A stretch of DNA of 64,000 nucleotides from Oxytricha trifallax (Eukaryota; Ciliophora; Spirotrichea; Sporadotrichida; Oxytrichidae): NCBI GenBank assembly GCA_000711775.1, contig ARYC01017704.1, positions 1-64,000 on the forward strand, given 5' to 3'. The notes beneath the pieces are model-generated. The model was given only the letters and a program-made list of their open reading frames with translations, was not told the DNA's origin and did no database searches. Of this stretch, positions 49,527-59,595 are shown one piece after another (within the stretch, counting starts at the first letter, position 1; each line of letters begins with the position of its first letter). Position numbers and translations under genes: made by a program.

Positions 49527-51160
49527 TCACTTTTTCTCCTCCTAGTTCATTCTCTTCTCCTAGTTATCATCTCCTTCTTCACCTTCTATTCTCTCTTTGG
49601 GTCTGATTGTTGCATTTCCCATCATATCCTCATCTTGGATTCTGGTGTGACTCATTTTTCCAGCATCGTTCACGATATCTGGTTAGTGTTTCTTAATGTT
49701 GAACATGTAATTCTCGACTTCTGAGACCTCTCCTATCATCACTCCGAATTCTCCTTCAAGCTCGAGGTACTCTTTGTCTAACAACATTCTTAGCGCGCCT
49801 CAAAGGACCAATTCGTCCCAATTGTCGATATGAGAGTTGTACATGGGCTATTTTATCTCCTCGTCTGTTTTTGTCACAGCATCATGCTATTTCTTTCAAT
49901 GTCTCTTGTCACTTCTTCTTCTTCAAACGCCATTCCCGACCTTCCAATTTCCATTTTCATGTATCCAACTTCCAAGTTGAACATAGTATAATATCTCTGG
50001 CTGTTTATCCAATCTTTTGCAAATATCTGGAAGATTGGCTCACCCTGTAGTTCCAATGCTAAATGGTTTATAATTAACATCGCCATCACTCCGCAGTCTT
50101 CTGGATCTTTGACATGGTTTGTTTCGTGTTTTTATCTCAGTTTTGTTGGTTTTAAACTCCTTCCCAATGGTTCCATCTATGAACTCACACAGTTGAGTTT
50201 GATATTTTTGGATTATTGCCTCGCTTTCCTTGAGTCATAGATTTCCATCTTTTTTGAGTTTCTCTCTATCTTTGCTACTACCCAGTTTTAGCATTTCTTG
50301 ATAGCCCCTTAGCAGCTAAGCGGGAGTATCACTCCTTAGATTTCATCTTGGTACCTCCAAAATTTCCCATTTTCAAGCTTCCAGTATGTTGCTCCAATGC
50401 TCTTCTCGATATTCTGAAACCCATTGTCATTCAGGACCACTGGTGGTAAGATTAAATTTTCTTGCCTTGACTGGCTGAATTGTACTTCCTATATCTGTCT
50501 TGAGATTGCTTTCATCGTTTCTTCTTGGATATGATTTCACGGAATTCAGTCGAAGTGCTCCCATTCTGCATTTATCCCTTTCCTGTGGTTGTTCTGCTTC
50601 TCCGACCAGAGTTCTTTGTAGTTCACTACCTTTCTTCTGGCTCTCTCCCTATCATCAAATCTTTAGACTGATGCTTTTTGTATCTTTGTCCTCGAGCTGG
50701 GGCAGCAAACTGTTGTGATCATTCTTGTTGTCATCGGGGTCCACCCTTTCTTTGTGTATATTATTTTGTCAAATCCTTGGCATTGTACCTCTGAAAGGTT
50801 TATTAGGTTCTTGAATTTCATCTAATCTTTTTGAATGCACTCTGAACCTCCCGCGTGTCTGTCGAACGATATCCTTTTCGCTTGTGACTCATTTATTTTC
50901 TTTCTGGGGTTTGTTCTTCCAATCTTAAGCTTGCTTTAAAATCCCATCTGTTTGTTTAGTGGAACTTGGTAATGTTCCTCGTTTCTCAGCCCCATTGCTT
51001 CCTGATCTTTGCTTCTATCTCTGTGATTAAATCTGACTTTTTCCACCTTGTTCCAGAAATCTATCTTCTTGCTGTAGTGTCCTCGGTTTTCAAAACTCTC
51101 TCTTCTCTCATATTTTACTTCCTCCTCATTGTTTATTTTACTGAAATTTGTTCTGTTCAT
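49527..51160 (-). CDS. LINE downstream ORF with Ulp1/C48-like cysteine protease domain
   Basis: ATG 51160 (MNRTNFSKINNEEEVKYERR) to TGA 49527-49529, about 544 codons. A charged N-terminal region (~1-200) is followed by a domain matching the Ulp1/SENP peptidase pattern: NWVVAKIERNSKKMEIYDS, then ~47 residues, then DPEDCGVMAMLIINHLAL. The Asn-to-Asp spacing of 17 equals the His-to-Asp spacing of yeast Ulp1, and the DCG with Cys at 50094-50096 fits the nucleophile. The catalytic His position reads Asn (50285-50287), so this copy is probably dead, or the residue was lost by decay. Three TGAs and one frameshift after MML (near 49870) interrupt the frame. The C-terminal tail is acidic (RIEGEEGDDNQEKRMNQEEK). 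Such proteases cleave SUMO-like tags; its role in a LINE is inference. Confidence 0.6.
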
Positions 51161-51163
51161 TAG

Positions 51164-51236
51164 TTGCCTTCTTTAATTGTTATCTTTTTTCTAATAATTT
51201 TAATTTATTATTTTAATTATAACTCTCTGATTTGTA
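51164..51236 (-). repeat. Leader repeat before the LINE protease ORF
   Basis: About 45 bases directly upstream of ATG 51160 closely match those upstream of ATG 54510. In minus orientation both read AATAAATTAAAATTAT, then a run of A, then CAATTAAAGAAGGC and, within a few bases, the ATG. It begins about 35 bases after the stop of the preceding ORF. Confidence 0.7.
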
Positions 51237-51270
51237 TTATTAAGTTCTACTGTTCTTTTCACTTAGATGT

Positions 51271-54200
51271 TCAAATTTCTTCGGATATGTTTGATTTCAA
51301 TTCGTCAAAATCCTAATTTTTCTTTTTGACATATGATACTCTGAATATTTTCTTAATTGGTTAGTTTTACTAGTGTGTTTCCAGCTTTCTGATTCTATCG
51401 TCTAACCAGACCATGTTTGCAATTATCTCAATCTATTCAGGTTTGTTCATGTCAATTATTCTCTTTTCCCTTATTTATTTAAAGAATCTATTTGGATCCC
51501 CTGCCGTGTTTATTTGATTGCATGTCTTAATGTGATTCGCATCTACACATACTTTGTGGACAATACAGTAATGTTGCATTTCGTAGTTTACTAGTGTTCT
51601 GATTTGACTGATTGCCATTATGGTGTCGATGACGTTCTTTGTTATGAATATTTTGTTTCTTTTTTTTAAATCATTCTCCTGCTTTTTAATTTTTACGTTC
51701 ACTTTTTTTGGTTTAATGAAATAGTCAATCTTTAAGTTTATCTTCTACATTTTCTTCAGAGCTAACTCTCTAATAATTTCACTTGTATTAGTTTCTTTAA
51801 GTTCAGTTAAGTTTCTTAATATCACATTTGGGATGTCCCTGGATGTTCTGAAGGCTATTCATTTCAATTGAAGCTCCATTTTATCAATGTCTTCATTTTT
51901 CAGGAATTTTGCTGCTACCAGTGGAGTGTATTTGTAAATCATTAAAGAGCGAATTTAAGCTGTCAAGATCGTATCACTCACTGTAGGGTTGCTTGAGCTA
52001 GTTAGCCTCTAGTATATTTCTGTCTTTCTTTTTACTTCATTCCATGTGTTTTTCAGTAATTCTCTTGTGTTTAGGTTAATATTTATTCCCAAGTTTTTTG
52101 TCTCCTAAACTTTGTTTATTCCTTCAATTTGGAATTCTCTCTCAAAATTCTTTGCGTCACTCATAAAAACTGTTTTCTTGGTGTTTAGTTTTAGATTATG
52201 AGTCTTTCAATTTCCTTGAAGCTGTTTATAACTCTTTTAAATTACTGAGGGTCTTCAACATTCACAAGTAAGTCATCTGCAAACGCTATCAGTTTTCCTT
52301 GTTTTATCAGTGACATTAATTCCTATTACGAGAATAGTGCGTCTTAGAGATATATGTTGAATAGCATTGGTTATAATCTACTGCCTTATGCTACTCCCTG
52401 TTCAGTTGCTATCTCTTCTCCATCGTATATGATTTTGTTGTTTGTGTATATCTGTTCTATTAGTTTTACGCACTTTGCGTCATTTTAACTGATTATTCTA
52501 TCTTTAAGGATCTTCATCAATTTTTCTTTCCAGACTGAGTCGTATGCTTTTTGTAGATCCACCAATAGGTAAGCCTCTCTTTGTTTACTCTTTTTCCTTG
52601 AACTTTTTTTATTCTCTAGCATCCTGATCTAGTTATGTGAGTGCTTTTATTTTCATTAAAGCCATTTTGATAATTCCCAGTCTATAACAAATCACTTTTT
52701 CCTTCGTTAATTTTGTTTATTATTACTTTTTCTACTATCTTTCCCAGATGTAAATTCACCACTATTTGTCTTGTATTGCTGATCTCTGGGTATAGTTCTT
52801 TCTAGCTTTTGCTTAACAGAATTAGTCTTCATTCTTTTATGTACTGTGGGACTTCTCCTTCGTTTAGCCATTGTGTTATTTTCTTGCTCACTATTTTGTT
52901 ATGGATCTCTCTTTGTTCATCATTTTCCCATCGAATCCGTCAGGACCAATAGCTTTGTTGAAATTTCATTCCTTTATACTTTGTTCTACATCGGCTTCCT
53001 CGCAAAATCTCACACTCTCCTAATCATCAATCATTATTATATCCTTTTAATTCTCCTCGTTTCCTTTTCTTTCCCTCTTGTCCTTGAAAATTTAACCATA
53101 ATATTCCAGGATCTGTTGTTTTGTTTGTTCACCAATTTCCACTCGCTCATCCTTGATTGAAAGTCCTTTTATAGGTAAACGCTTGTTTTTTACTTTTCGT
53201 TAATCTTCTAACCATGTAAAAGAACCCTTTTACATCATTTTTATCTAGAAATTACTCTAAGTCTCTAATCGCCTGTCTCCATTTTGCTTTTTTAACTTGG
53301 ATTATATTACCAGCTGCTGTTCCAGCATTTTTTATTGCCCGTTCCGGTGGTTGTTAGTCCCAGTTCCTTCCTTTGTATAATCTCCCGATTTTTTCCTCAA
53401 AACATTTTTGAATAGGTTCATCTAAGTCTTCCTCGTTCATTACCTTACCTTCTCAAACGAATGTTTTCCAACATTGTTTTCTTATATCAGATATTCTAAT
53501 TGTTCTTTCTTTGTCTGACATTTTAAAATCATTGTCCGAGTATTTTATTCTCAACTTGACTTGAATTAATTTGTGGTCTGTCTGCTTCAATTGGCTAGTT
53601 TCCCAACTTACTGTCTCCACGTTTGAGAAAATTTGATCTAATAGGTTCCCTTTCACGTGAGTTTCCACTCCTTCTGGAATAGATTCTTTCAGTCCCACTT
53701 TGTTCAATATTTCCCCCAAATCTTTAATGTGAAAATTGAAATCCCCCATGACGATTATCCTCTGCTTTTAATACTTTTGTTTTAGCGATTTAATAAAAAA
53801 TGAGTCTGTTTTGAAGTTCTTTGACCTCTTCATTCCAATAAGGTGGGATTTATGTCGTTATTAAGTGTAGTGGGAATCCTCTCACGTTTAGAATTGTCCA
53901 CGTTTATATTGTTTTAAAATTTTTATTGTTTTCATTTCGTATTTGCCGCTGTTTAACGCTAGAATACATCCATTTCTTGCCAGTTGTGTTTTTGCTATGT
54001 CAATTTATTCCAACCAATCTCTATAGGTCTAGTTTCCACTAGACCTATGTAGTCTGGGTTCTTTTTCTCTATTTCTCTTATTATGTGGTCCTATTTTAGC
54101 TTAGAGTTTATCCCTCTGACATTTTGTAGACAAATATTTAGTTCAATAGTCCTTGAGATCAATTATCTTTCACTACTTATCACTTGTTCTATTCTCTTTG

Positions 54201-54510
54201 TCCGCTGTTTGTCAGTGAACCTCTCATTTCTTTTTACCCATCCTTCAGCTTCTCTTACTGGTTGATAGAATTCAAGATGTCGGCTATTGTCAATTTTGAC
54301 AGTAAATCTGTCCAAGTCTTTAAACTTCCTATTGTAGCCTTGAACATTCAGGTTTTGAAATGTCGAATTCTGTGAACTCTGTTTTGAACTTTCAAAATAT
54401 TTTTCTAATGTTTGTTGTTGTTTTGGCCCCCCACTCTCTCCTTGGTTTCTGTTTTCTGTATACACTGGCAACTTCCTCCTCCCATTGGTTTGCAGCTTCT
54501 CTTTCTCCAT
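51271..54510 (-). CDS. LINE endonuclease/reverse transcriptase polyprotein
   Basis: From ATG 54510 (MEKEKLQTNGRRKLPVYTEN) to TGA 51271-51273, about 1080 codons. A Gln-rich ~110-residue lead precedes the APE endonuclease: LNICLQNVRGINSKL, DYIGLVET, VMGDFNFH (near 53749) and TDHKLI. A linker follows (KKAKWRQAIRDLEQFLDK), then the reverse transcriptase with motif A (YLLVDLQKAYDS, ~52536-52565), motif B (TEQGVAQGSRLQPMLFNI, ~52345-52399) and the catalytic FADD at 52272-52283. The thumb and C-terminal part is Lys/Ile-rich. The frame is interrupted by about three frameshifts (near 53995, 53890 and 53450) and occasional TGAs. The protein would nick target DNA and prime reverse transcription from it. 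The endonuclease places it with APE-bearing LINEs; the clade cannot be set by eye. Confidence 0.85.
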
Positions 54511-54521
54511 CTATTCCCGCC

Positions 54522-54585
54522 TTCTTTAATTGCTATATTTTTTCTTATAATTTTAATTTATTTTAAAAATACACTCATTTTTTAG
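54522..54585 (-). repeat. Leader repeat before the LINE endonuclease/RT ORF
   Basis: It matches the leader at 51164-51236 at about nine bases in ten over ~45 bases and stands in the same place relative to the ATG. Confidence 0.7.
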
Positions 54586-54598
54586 TCCTTAATTCACT

Positions 54599-55080
54599 TC
54601 AATAGGGTCTCTATTATTTCATCCCTGCTTTATCCTTGACAACGACTCCAGCCTCCTTGAAGCTGCTACTTTTTGAATGGTTTATTTTGGTTAATTGTCC
54701 GTAGTCTATTTCGGCAGTATCTAGCAAGTTCAATTCAAGATTAGATCTGCTTAGATTTAGTTTACTACTATATTATCTTTTAAATTCATGTTTCAAACTT
54801 TAATTTGTCTTCATTTCTCTTAATGACTTACACTAATACCATGTATCTCGTTCTTTAACTCAAAATTATCTCCAATCATAGTCACATTAAAATCTTCCCA
54901 GAAATTATGAGGGAATAATTTATTCTTTCTGATGACCCATCCTTAAACCAAGTTTATTGGCTTTACATACCCACATTGCCTTTATATCATCAACGAACTA
55001 CTCACAAAGTTTAAATATAATTGTTTTTGTTACAAAATGAAATTTTGCTCTATTTTTAAGCTTGCTTGGTCTCTTCAGGA
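54599..55080 (-). CDS. Coding-like tract upstream of the LINE, possible ORF1
   Basis: Two open pieces lie in LINE-like G+C. The upper one (about 55080-54820) reads, in one frame, RQCGYVKPINLVQGWVIRKN and FPHNFWEDFNVTMIGDNFEL. A second frame (FVDDIKAMWVCKANKLGLRM) is also open there. The lower one, 54814-54599, starts MKTNQSLKHEFKRQYSSKLN, contains LLDTAEIDYGQLTKINHS and ends at a TGA about 10 bases before the leader of the endonuclease ORF. That position mirrors the ORF2-to-leader spacing downstream, so I suggest it is the LINE ORF1. It could equally be the end of a host gene. No Cys/His knuckle or coiled coil is evident. Confidence 0.4.
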
Positions 55081-55089
55081 AATAATAGA

Positions 55090-56224
55090 TCTCTAAGAAA
55101 TTTTAAGCCTAAAATTATGAAAATTAATTAATTAACAAATTACTTATCTTATCTTATACAAAAATTTTATAAAAAATAAATTTCTCAAACTTTTACATCT
55201 TCTTTCAGTATAGGGTTATGCAAAAGATTATGATCCCACAATCTAAATATACATTTTTTGCATAGTTTCTAATTCAACCTATAAGGGAAGGAAAGTTTAA
55301 TAAAAGATATTTTATCAGAATTTATCACTAAGATTTTATTTATTTAATTGCAAATCATTGCCAACTACTTTAGATTGCTCAAACTATCCACTTTTACTAA
55401 TAATTTATTTGTCAATTTGGGCGATATCATGGAATTCCTGGAGTAACAGCTTATCTTACTTGAGGTATTAGAAAGTTGATTTACCTTCTAGTCATTTTTT
55501 AAATAGCTTGATCTTTTGCAGACATTAAAATATGCTATCTAAATTTAATAAAATCATTTAATTTAAATATAGGTTAAACTAAAATATAACTAAATCAAAA
55601 TCATTACAGTTAAAATTAAATAATAATAATAATATCAATTATTTATGTTTAAAAATTAAAAATTATAAATTTAAAATAATAAACGTAATAGATTTACAAA
55701 TACTTAAATATAAATTAAAATGGGCTATAATAACCTTACATTATTCTAAAACCTCTCTGATTCTCCAAGCTATTCAAGTATTTTCAACCTTATGTAAGTG
55801 ATTCATTTTTAAATATTTTCTATTTAAAATACTATTTTCATGATAAATAATCATTATATCTGAAAAAATTCTAAAAATATCAAGTAATTTAACTTTTAAG
55901 TTTTGCATTTGGCGCAGCCTATAATTCTACATATAAACTGGATATATAGGCAAGCTTCGATTATAAATTAAAACATTATAATTTCACACTTATACACACT
56001 AGTGTGCTAGATAACAAACGAATCTTGAAAAATTATATTTATTTAAATATCAAATCCCTATTGAAAATAATGATTGTATATATTCTTTGTTATATCAAAT
56101 TTAGCTTGTATTTATTTCATTTTTTCCAAACATTATTAAAATTAATTAGCAATATATAATTAGTGACTGTTTCTATTAATCTTTAAATTTTGTTTTGCCG
56201 ATTGTTTTCAATTTTAACAATAAT

Positions 56225-56281
<57 letters not shown>

Positions 56282-56880
56282 TGTATTAGCAGTTATCTAT
56301 TTTACAATATTTATGCATTCTATCAATAATAATGCATATTTCTGATTTAATCATATATTAATAAAATATAATACATATTAGTTTTTTTATTCTATAAACG
56401 ATTAAAATAAGTTACCTTCCCAATTTACAGCCCTTGAAAAATTCCTCAGCTATATTCTATTTTTCCTAATTTTTTAAATCAATTTATTAAACCTATTAAA
56501 TACAACTTCTGATCTTTTATTATATGATAAACCTATAAATGTTGACTAAAACATAACTAATCACAACACCAAATATAATTTTCAATCAAAGTTTATAAAT
56601 TACATTGATTACTAAATTATTCAATTATTTGTTTTCTATTATTTAGTTTATTCATAAGATATTGCCTCGTGATTTAAAATTGTGCATAAAAGTATTTGAA
56701 ATGGAAAAAATAACATATGAAATAGCATTTAAATAAGAGATAAATTTTACTAGCGAAATTATTTACATTGATTTTAACTTTTTTTAAAACATACTTCTCA
56801 AGATATATTACAGTGTAGATTGAGCAAAATTTTACGATAACACAATTTGTATGAATATTTTATCAATTTTATGTAAGTAA
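55090..56880. other. A+T-rich stretch with a (TAA)n microsatellite
   Basis: Apart from the microsatellite at 56226-56281, I see no supported feature. Confidence 0.5.
56226..56281. repeat. (TAA)n microsatellite, ~56 bp
   Basis: A perfect trinucleotide run of about 18 units, similar in length to the one at 39668-39721. Confidence 0.97.
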
Positions 56881-58000
56881 TGCCTTCCTGATCAACCTGA
56901 TACTTGTCTCTATTATAGTCGTAAATTTTAAACTTAAGAGGTCCTCATAGGATGAGAGGTAAGGATTAATTCAAGAAATCTCTTCTCAACTTTGCAGTGT
57001 AGATGTGGTATTTATGGTATTTTACTGTTATTCAGAAAATCTTAGTCGTATCAGTCTTATTATCTTCCATTTTAATTAGGATTAAAACTTAGATTTTGTA
57101 TTATGACATTTTAATTACTTCAGTATTTCAGCGAAGTAAGTGGGTAAATGTTTAGTGATGTTAAACTAAGAGCACAACTTGAATCAGCGTTGAATGAAGG
57201 CAAATAGAGAGGGATCTCAAAGACTGTGAAAGAAAAGCTTCTTTATTTCTTGTACGACCAATAATTTTAATTAAAAAAATGCTTTATCACTTTCCTTGAT
57301 CTTGATAATGAACCATTTGACTATATTCTCTAGTTAAATCTGCTACTCTCTTCTATTCTTATCAAGATATTCCCTAAATTATTGAAAATGTGCATTTAAT
57401 TTTATATAAACGGGATTAGAATTCCTTTGGAGTAAAATAACAGATTAAACTTATCAGTATTGGACTTATAAGTCGTTCCATTCTTGACTCAGGTTTTTTT
57501 TAGAATTTTCTAAAATGGAAGTTATATTGATTTTGGTAGGCTAAAAAATCTTCTCTATTGAAATCTTACAACCTCTATTGCTAATTGTCATGAAAAGAAG
57601 TATTGCTCAGACAGCATAGATTTCAGAATTTGATACTTATCTAATCTATAAAGTAGTCGTGTTTAAGAGAGAAACTTTGATCCAAAGAGGTATTATTAAA
57701 ATGATTTTTTTAATTCGCAATACAACAATCAATAAAGCTTAAGTATCATAGGTCAGGTAAAAAATATCTGAGAGTATCTATATTCCAATAAAGAGAGTTT
57801 AAAAATTCAATTGCTACTTGTTTGTCTAATAAGGAAATCTTGAGATGTTTAGGCACGTGATAGCGTTTTAATTAATTCATTGTCTGTTAATCTCAACCTC
57901 CCATAAATTTTTTAGTACATATAACTTGCTATTAGTAATTGGCTATAGAGATTATACAGAAGCAGACCTCGTAATCTCTACCTTATTGTTTCAAAAATGA
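56881..58000 (+). CDS. Hypothetical gene, plus strand, with intron-like upstream part
   Basis: An upstream piece (56897-56958, with a hydrophobic run AFLINLILVSIIVVNF) ends at a textbook 39-nt intron (GTAAGG...TTTGCAG, 56959-56997). ATG 57148 then opens a 138-codon frame: MFSDVKLRAQLESALNEGKQ, GISKTVKEKLLYFLYDQQF and FITFLDLDNEPFDYI, to TGA 57559. A second frame, one base on (57554-58000), continues for 149 codons: LLLIVMKRSIAQTAQISEFD, FKRETLIQRGIIKMIFLIRN, QQGNLEMFRHVIAFQLIHCL and GYRDYTEADLVISTLLFQ. G+C is raised at 57120-57260 and in patches later. The joins are not settled: a 7-bp repeat AAATCTT at 546-552 and 561-567 of the 57-kb block may mark a tiny IES. Family unknown. Confidence 0.45.
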
Positions 58001-58752
58001 CATATTCTGCACTTTAGGAGTATAATCTTTTATTATTGCTAAATTATTCTTAAGTTATTATTTCTTAATTCCTAATTGTTTATATTAAGCCTTTGTAGAA
58101 GATGTTAATTTTTGATTATTAAGTGTAGAAAATTTAGATTTAAAATTGTTTAAAATAATAATATAAATTTGAATTTAATTTAACTAGTCAATTAAAATGA
58201 TTTTATACAAAAACTTTATAATATATTTTTTAGCTTGAATAAATTAAACAATATCAATATTTATTAACTAAAATTCGCTATTTTTAAAGATTTAATGTGA
58301 AATTCTATACTAATAAAATATATTAATCAAGCTGTGATTACATTTTCAGCTAAAGATCAACATTAACTCTGAATTCATTGCAAAATTTTGATGCTATATT
58401 GCTTTTCCTGACCAATTTAATTCAAGAAAGTTATAGAATCATCAAAATTCTGTATCTGAAAATTATTGTTATTATGAGGATTTGCATTATATATTTTTAT
58501 GCTTGGTGTTAATATATAATTAATTATGCTATAATAATTAATTTCTATAAAATTACTTGGTTAAAATCATCCATATATTATAAAAAAAATTATAAAGTAT
58601 ACTTGCTTCTTTACCATTAAGCTTAAGATTTTTACTTTAAAACACAAGAATTATGAACCTAACAATTCTTACCTATCAAGTTGATTGCTAATTATCAAAT
58701 AGCCTTTCATTTCTTGCTAATTTTATAGTTGACTTTATTTATTTAGATTAAT

Positions 58753-59188
58753 TCATATATGCTCAAATCTTTTTTCTGGAGGAGTACTATAACTTATAAT
58801 TTTATTTTATAAGTTTGATTTATTTTTTGTTACTTAACTCAGAATCGCTCTTTGAGTTATATTTAAGAAAGTTTAACTATCCTTTACTATAAAAATATTA
58901 CAGAAAATGTTTTCTCTCTCGTTCAGTAGATTTAAGAGCAAGCACATTCTTATCTTTAACTCTTTATTGTTATTATTATATCCAATCACATCGATCAACT
59001 TTGTATAAATAAAATTTAAACCAAGGTGAGTTTTATCCTTATAAATTAAATATTGAAACTTAAAATCCTAACTTCCTTATAAAAAAGAGCATAGTTCAAA
59101 TATAATATATAGCTTTCTTATATACTTAAACTGTGTCTTCTTGCATTATTTGCATGATTATATTTTTAATTTCAAAGGAGCTTATCAT
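58753..59188 (-). CDS. Coding-like frame, ~145 codons, minus strand
   Basis: Open from after a TGA down to TGA 58753-58755. It reads FKYIRKLYIIFELCSFL, THLGLNFIYTKLIDVIGYNN, NKELKIRMCLLLNLLNEREN and SYSTPPEKRFEHI. The 58900-59020 part has raised G+C. There is no ATG until late in the frame, so if real it is an internal or 3' segment. The protein would be Leu/Asn/Lys-rich and soluble. No family is recognised. Confidence 0.35.
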
Positions 59189-59434
59189 AATAGGTATAAT
59201 AGCACTTTTCATAAACAACTGAACCGCTATTAAAGGGATTTAATGAAGTATATTCTAAAAGTAAATACAACTTAAAAGTAATTTAACATTAAAATATTTA
59301 TGAATATATTGCATAATTTAATGTAGTGTAACATACTTGGTTTGATATTATAAAGAAGGAAGTTAAATTTAAGTAAAGTATTTATTACAAATATATTTAA
59401 AATAAATATAAATTTAATATTTAAATAAATCTTG

Positions 59435-59595
59435 AAATTTTGCCTATCATTTCTGTTTTTAGTTCGATCATCATTTCTCTCCACCGCTGAATTTCAATCT
59501 AGTCACACAGCTGTTTTTTATTGATGAAATTCTTATAAAATTAAAATATATATTAAATACATTATTGTAACTTGCATCATTAAGAGCTCCTATAT
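59435..59595 (-). repeat. Sequence related to the exon-like fragment at 7846-8030
   Basis: In minus orientation a flank with GCAAGTTACAATAATG, a T-rich run ending TTTTATAAG, and a ~110-bp open piece (MERNDDRTKNRNDRQNFKIY) parallel the arrangement at 7846-8030. Similarity is moderate and patchy, with an internal length difference. It may be a pair of related exons with intron, or a dispersed element. Confidence 0.4.

Larger units (their letters stand above)
49500..54590 (-). mobile_element. LINE (non-LTR) retrotransposon, minus strand, degraded
   Basis: A 5.1-kb block with markedly higher G+C than its surroundings carries, on the minus strand, an APE-type endonuclease, a reverse transcriptase, and a downstream ORF with a Ulp1-like protease signature. 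UAA and UAG must be read as Gln for the motifs to hold, so the element is adapted to the host code. The order from its 5' end is ORF2 (54510-51271), then ORF3 (51160-49527). A coding-like tract at 54599-55080 may be its ORF1, which would extend the element to about 55.1 kb. It holds a few frameshifts and internal TGAs, so this copy is probably inactive. No poly-A tail or target duplication could be fixed. Confidence 0.85.

Noticed and set aside
50966-51163. Plus-strand frames across 50.5-54.6 kb (for example 50966-51163, 52846-53160, 54083-54566)
   Set aside because: They are antisense shadows of the minus-strand LINE ORFs, whose motifs are unambiguous.
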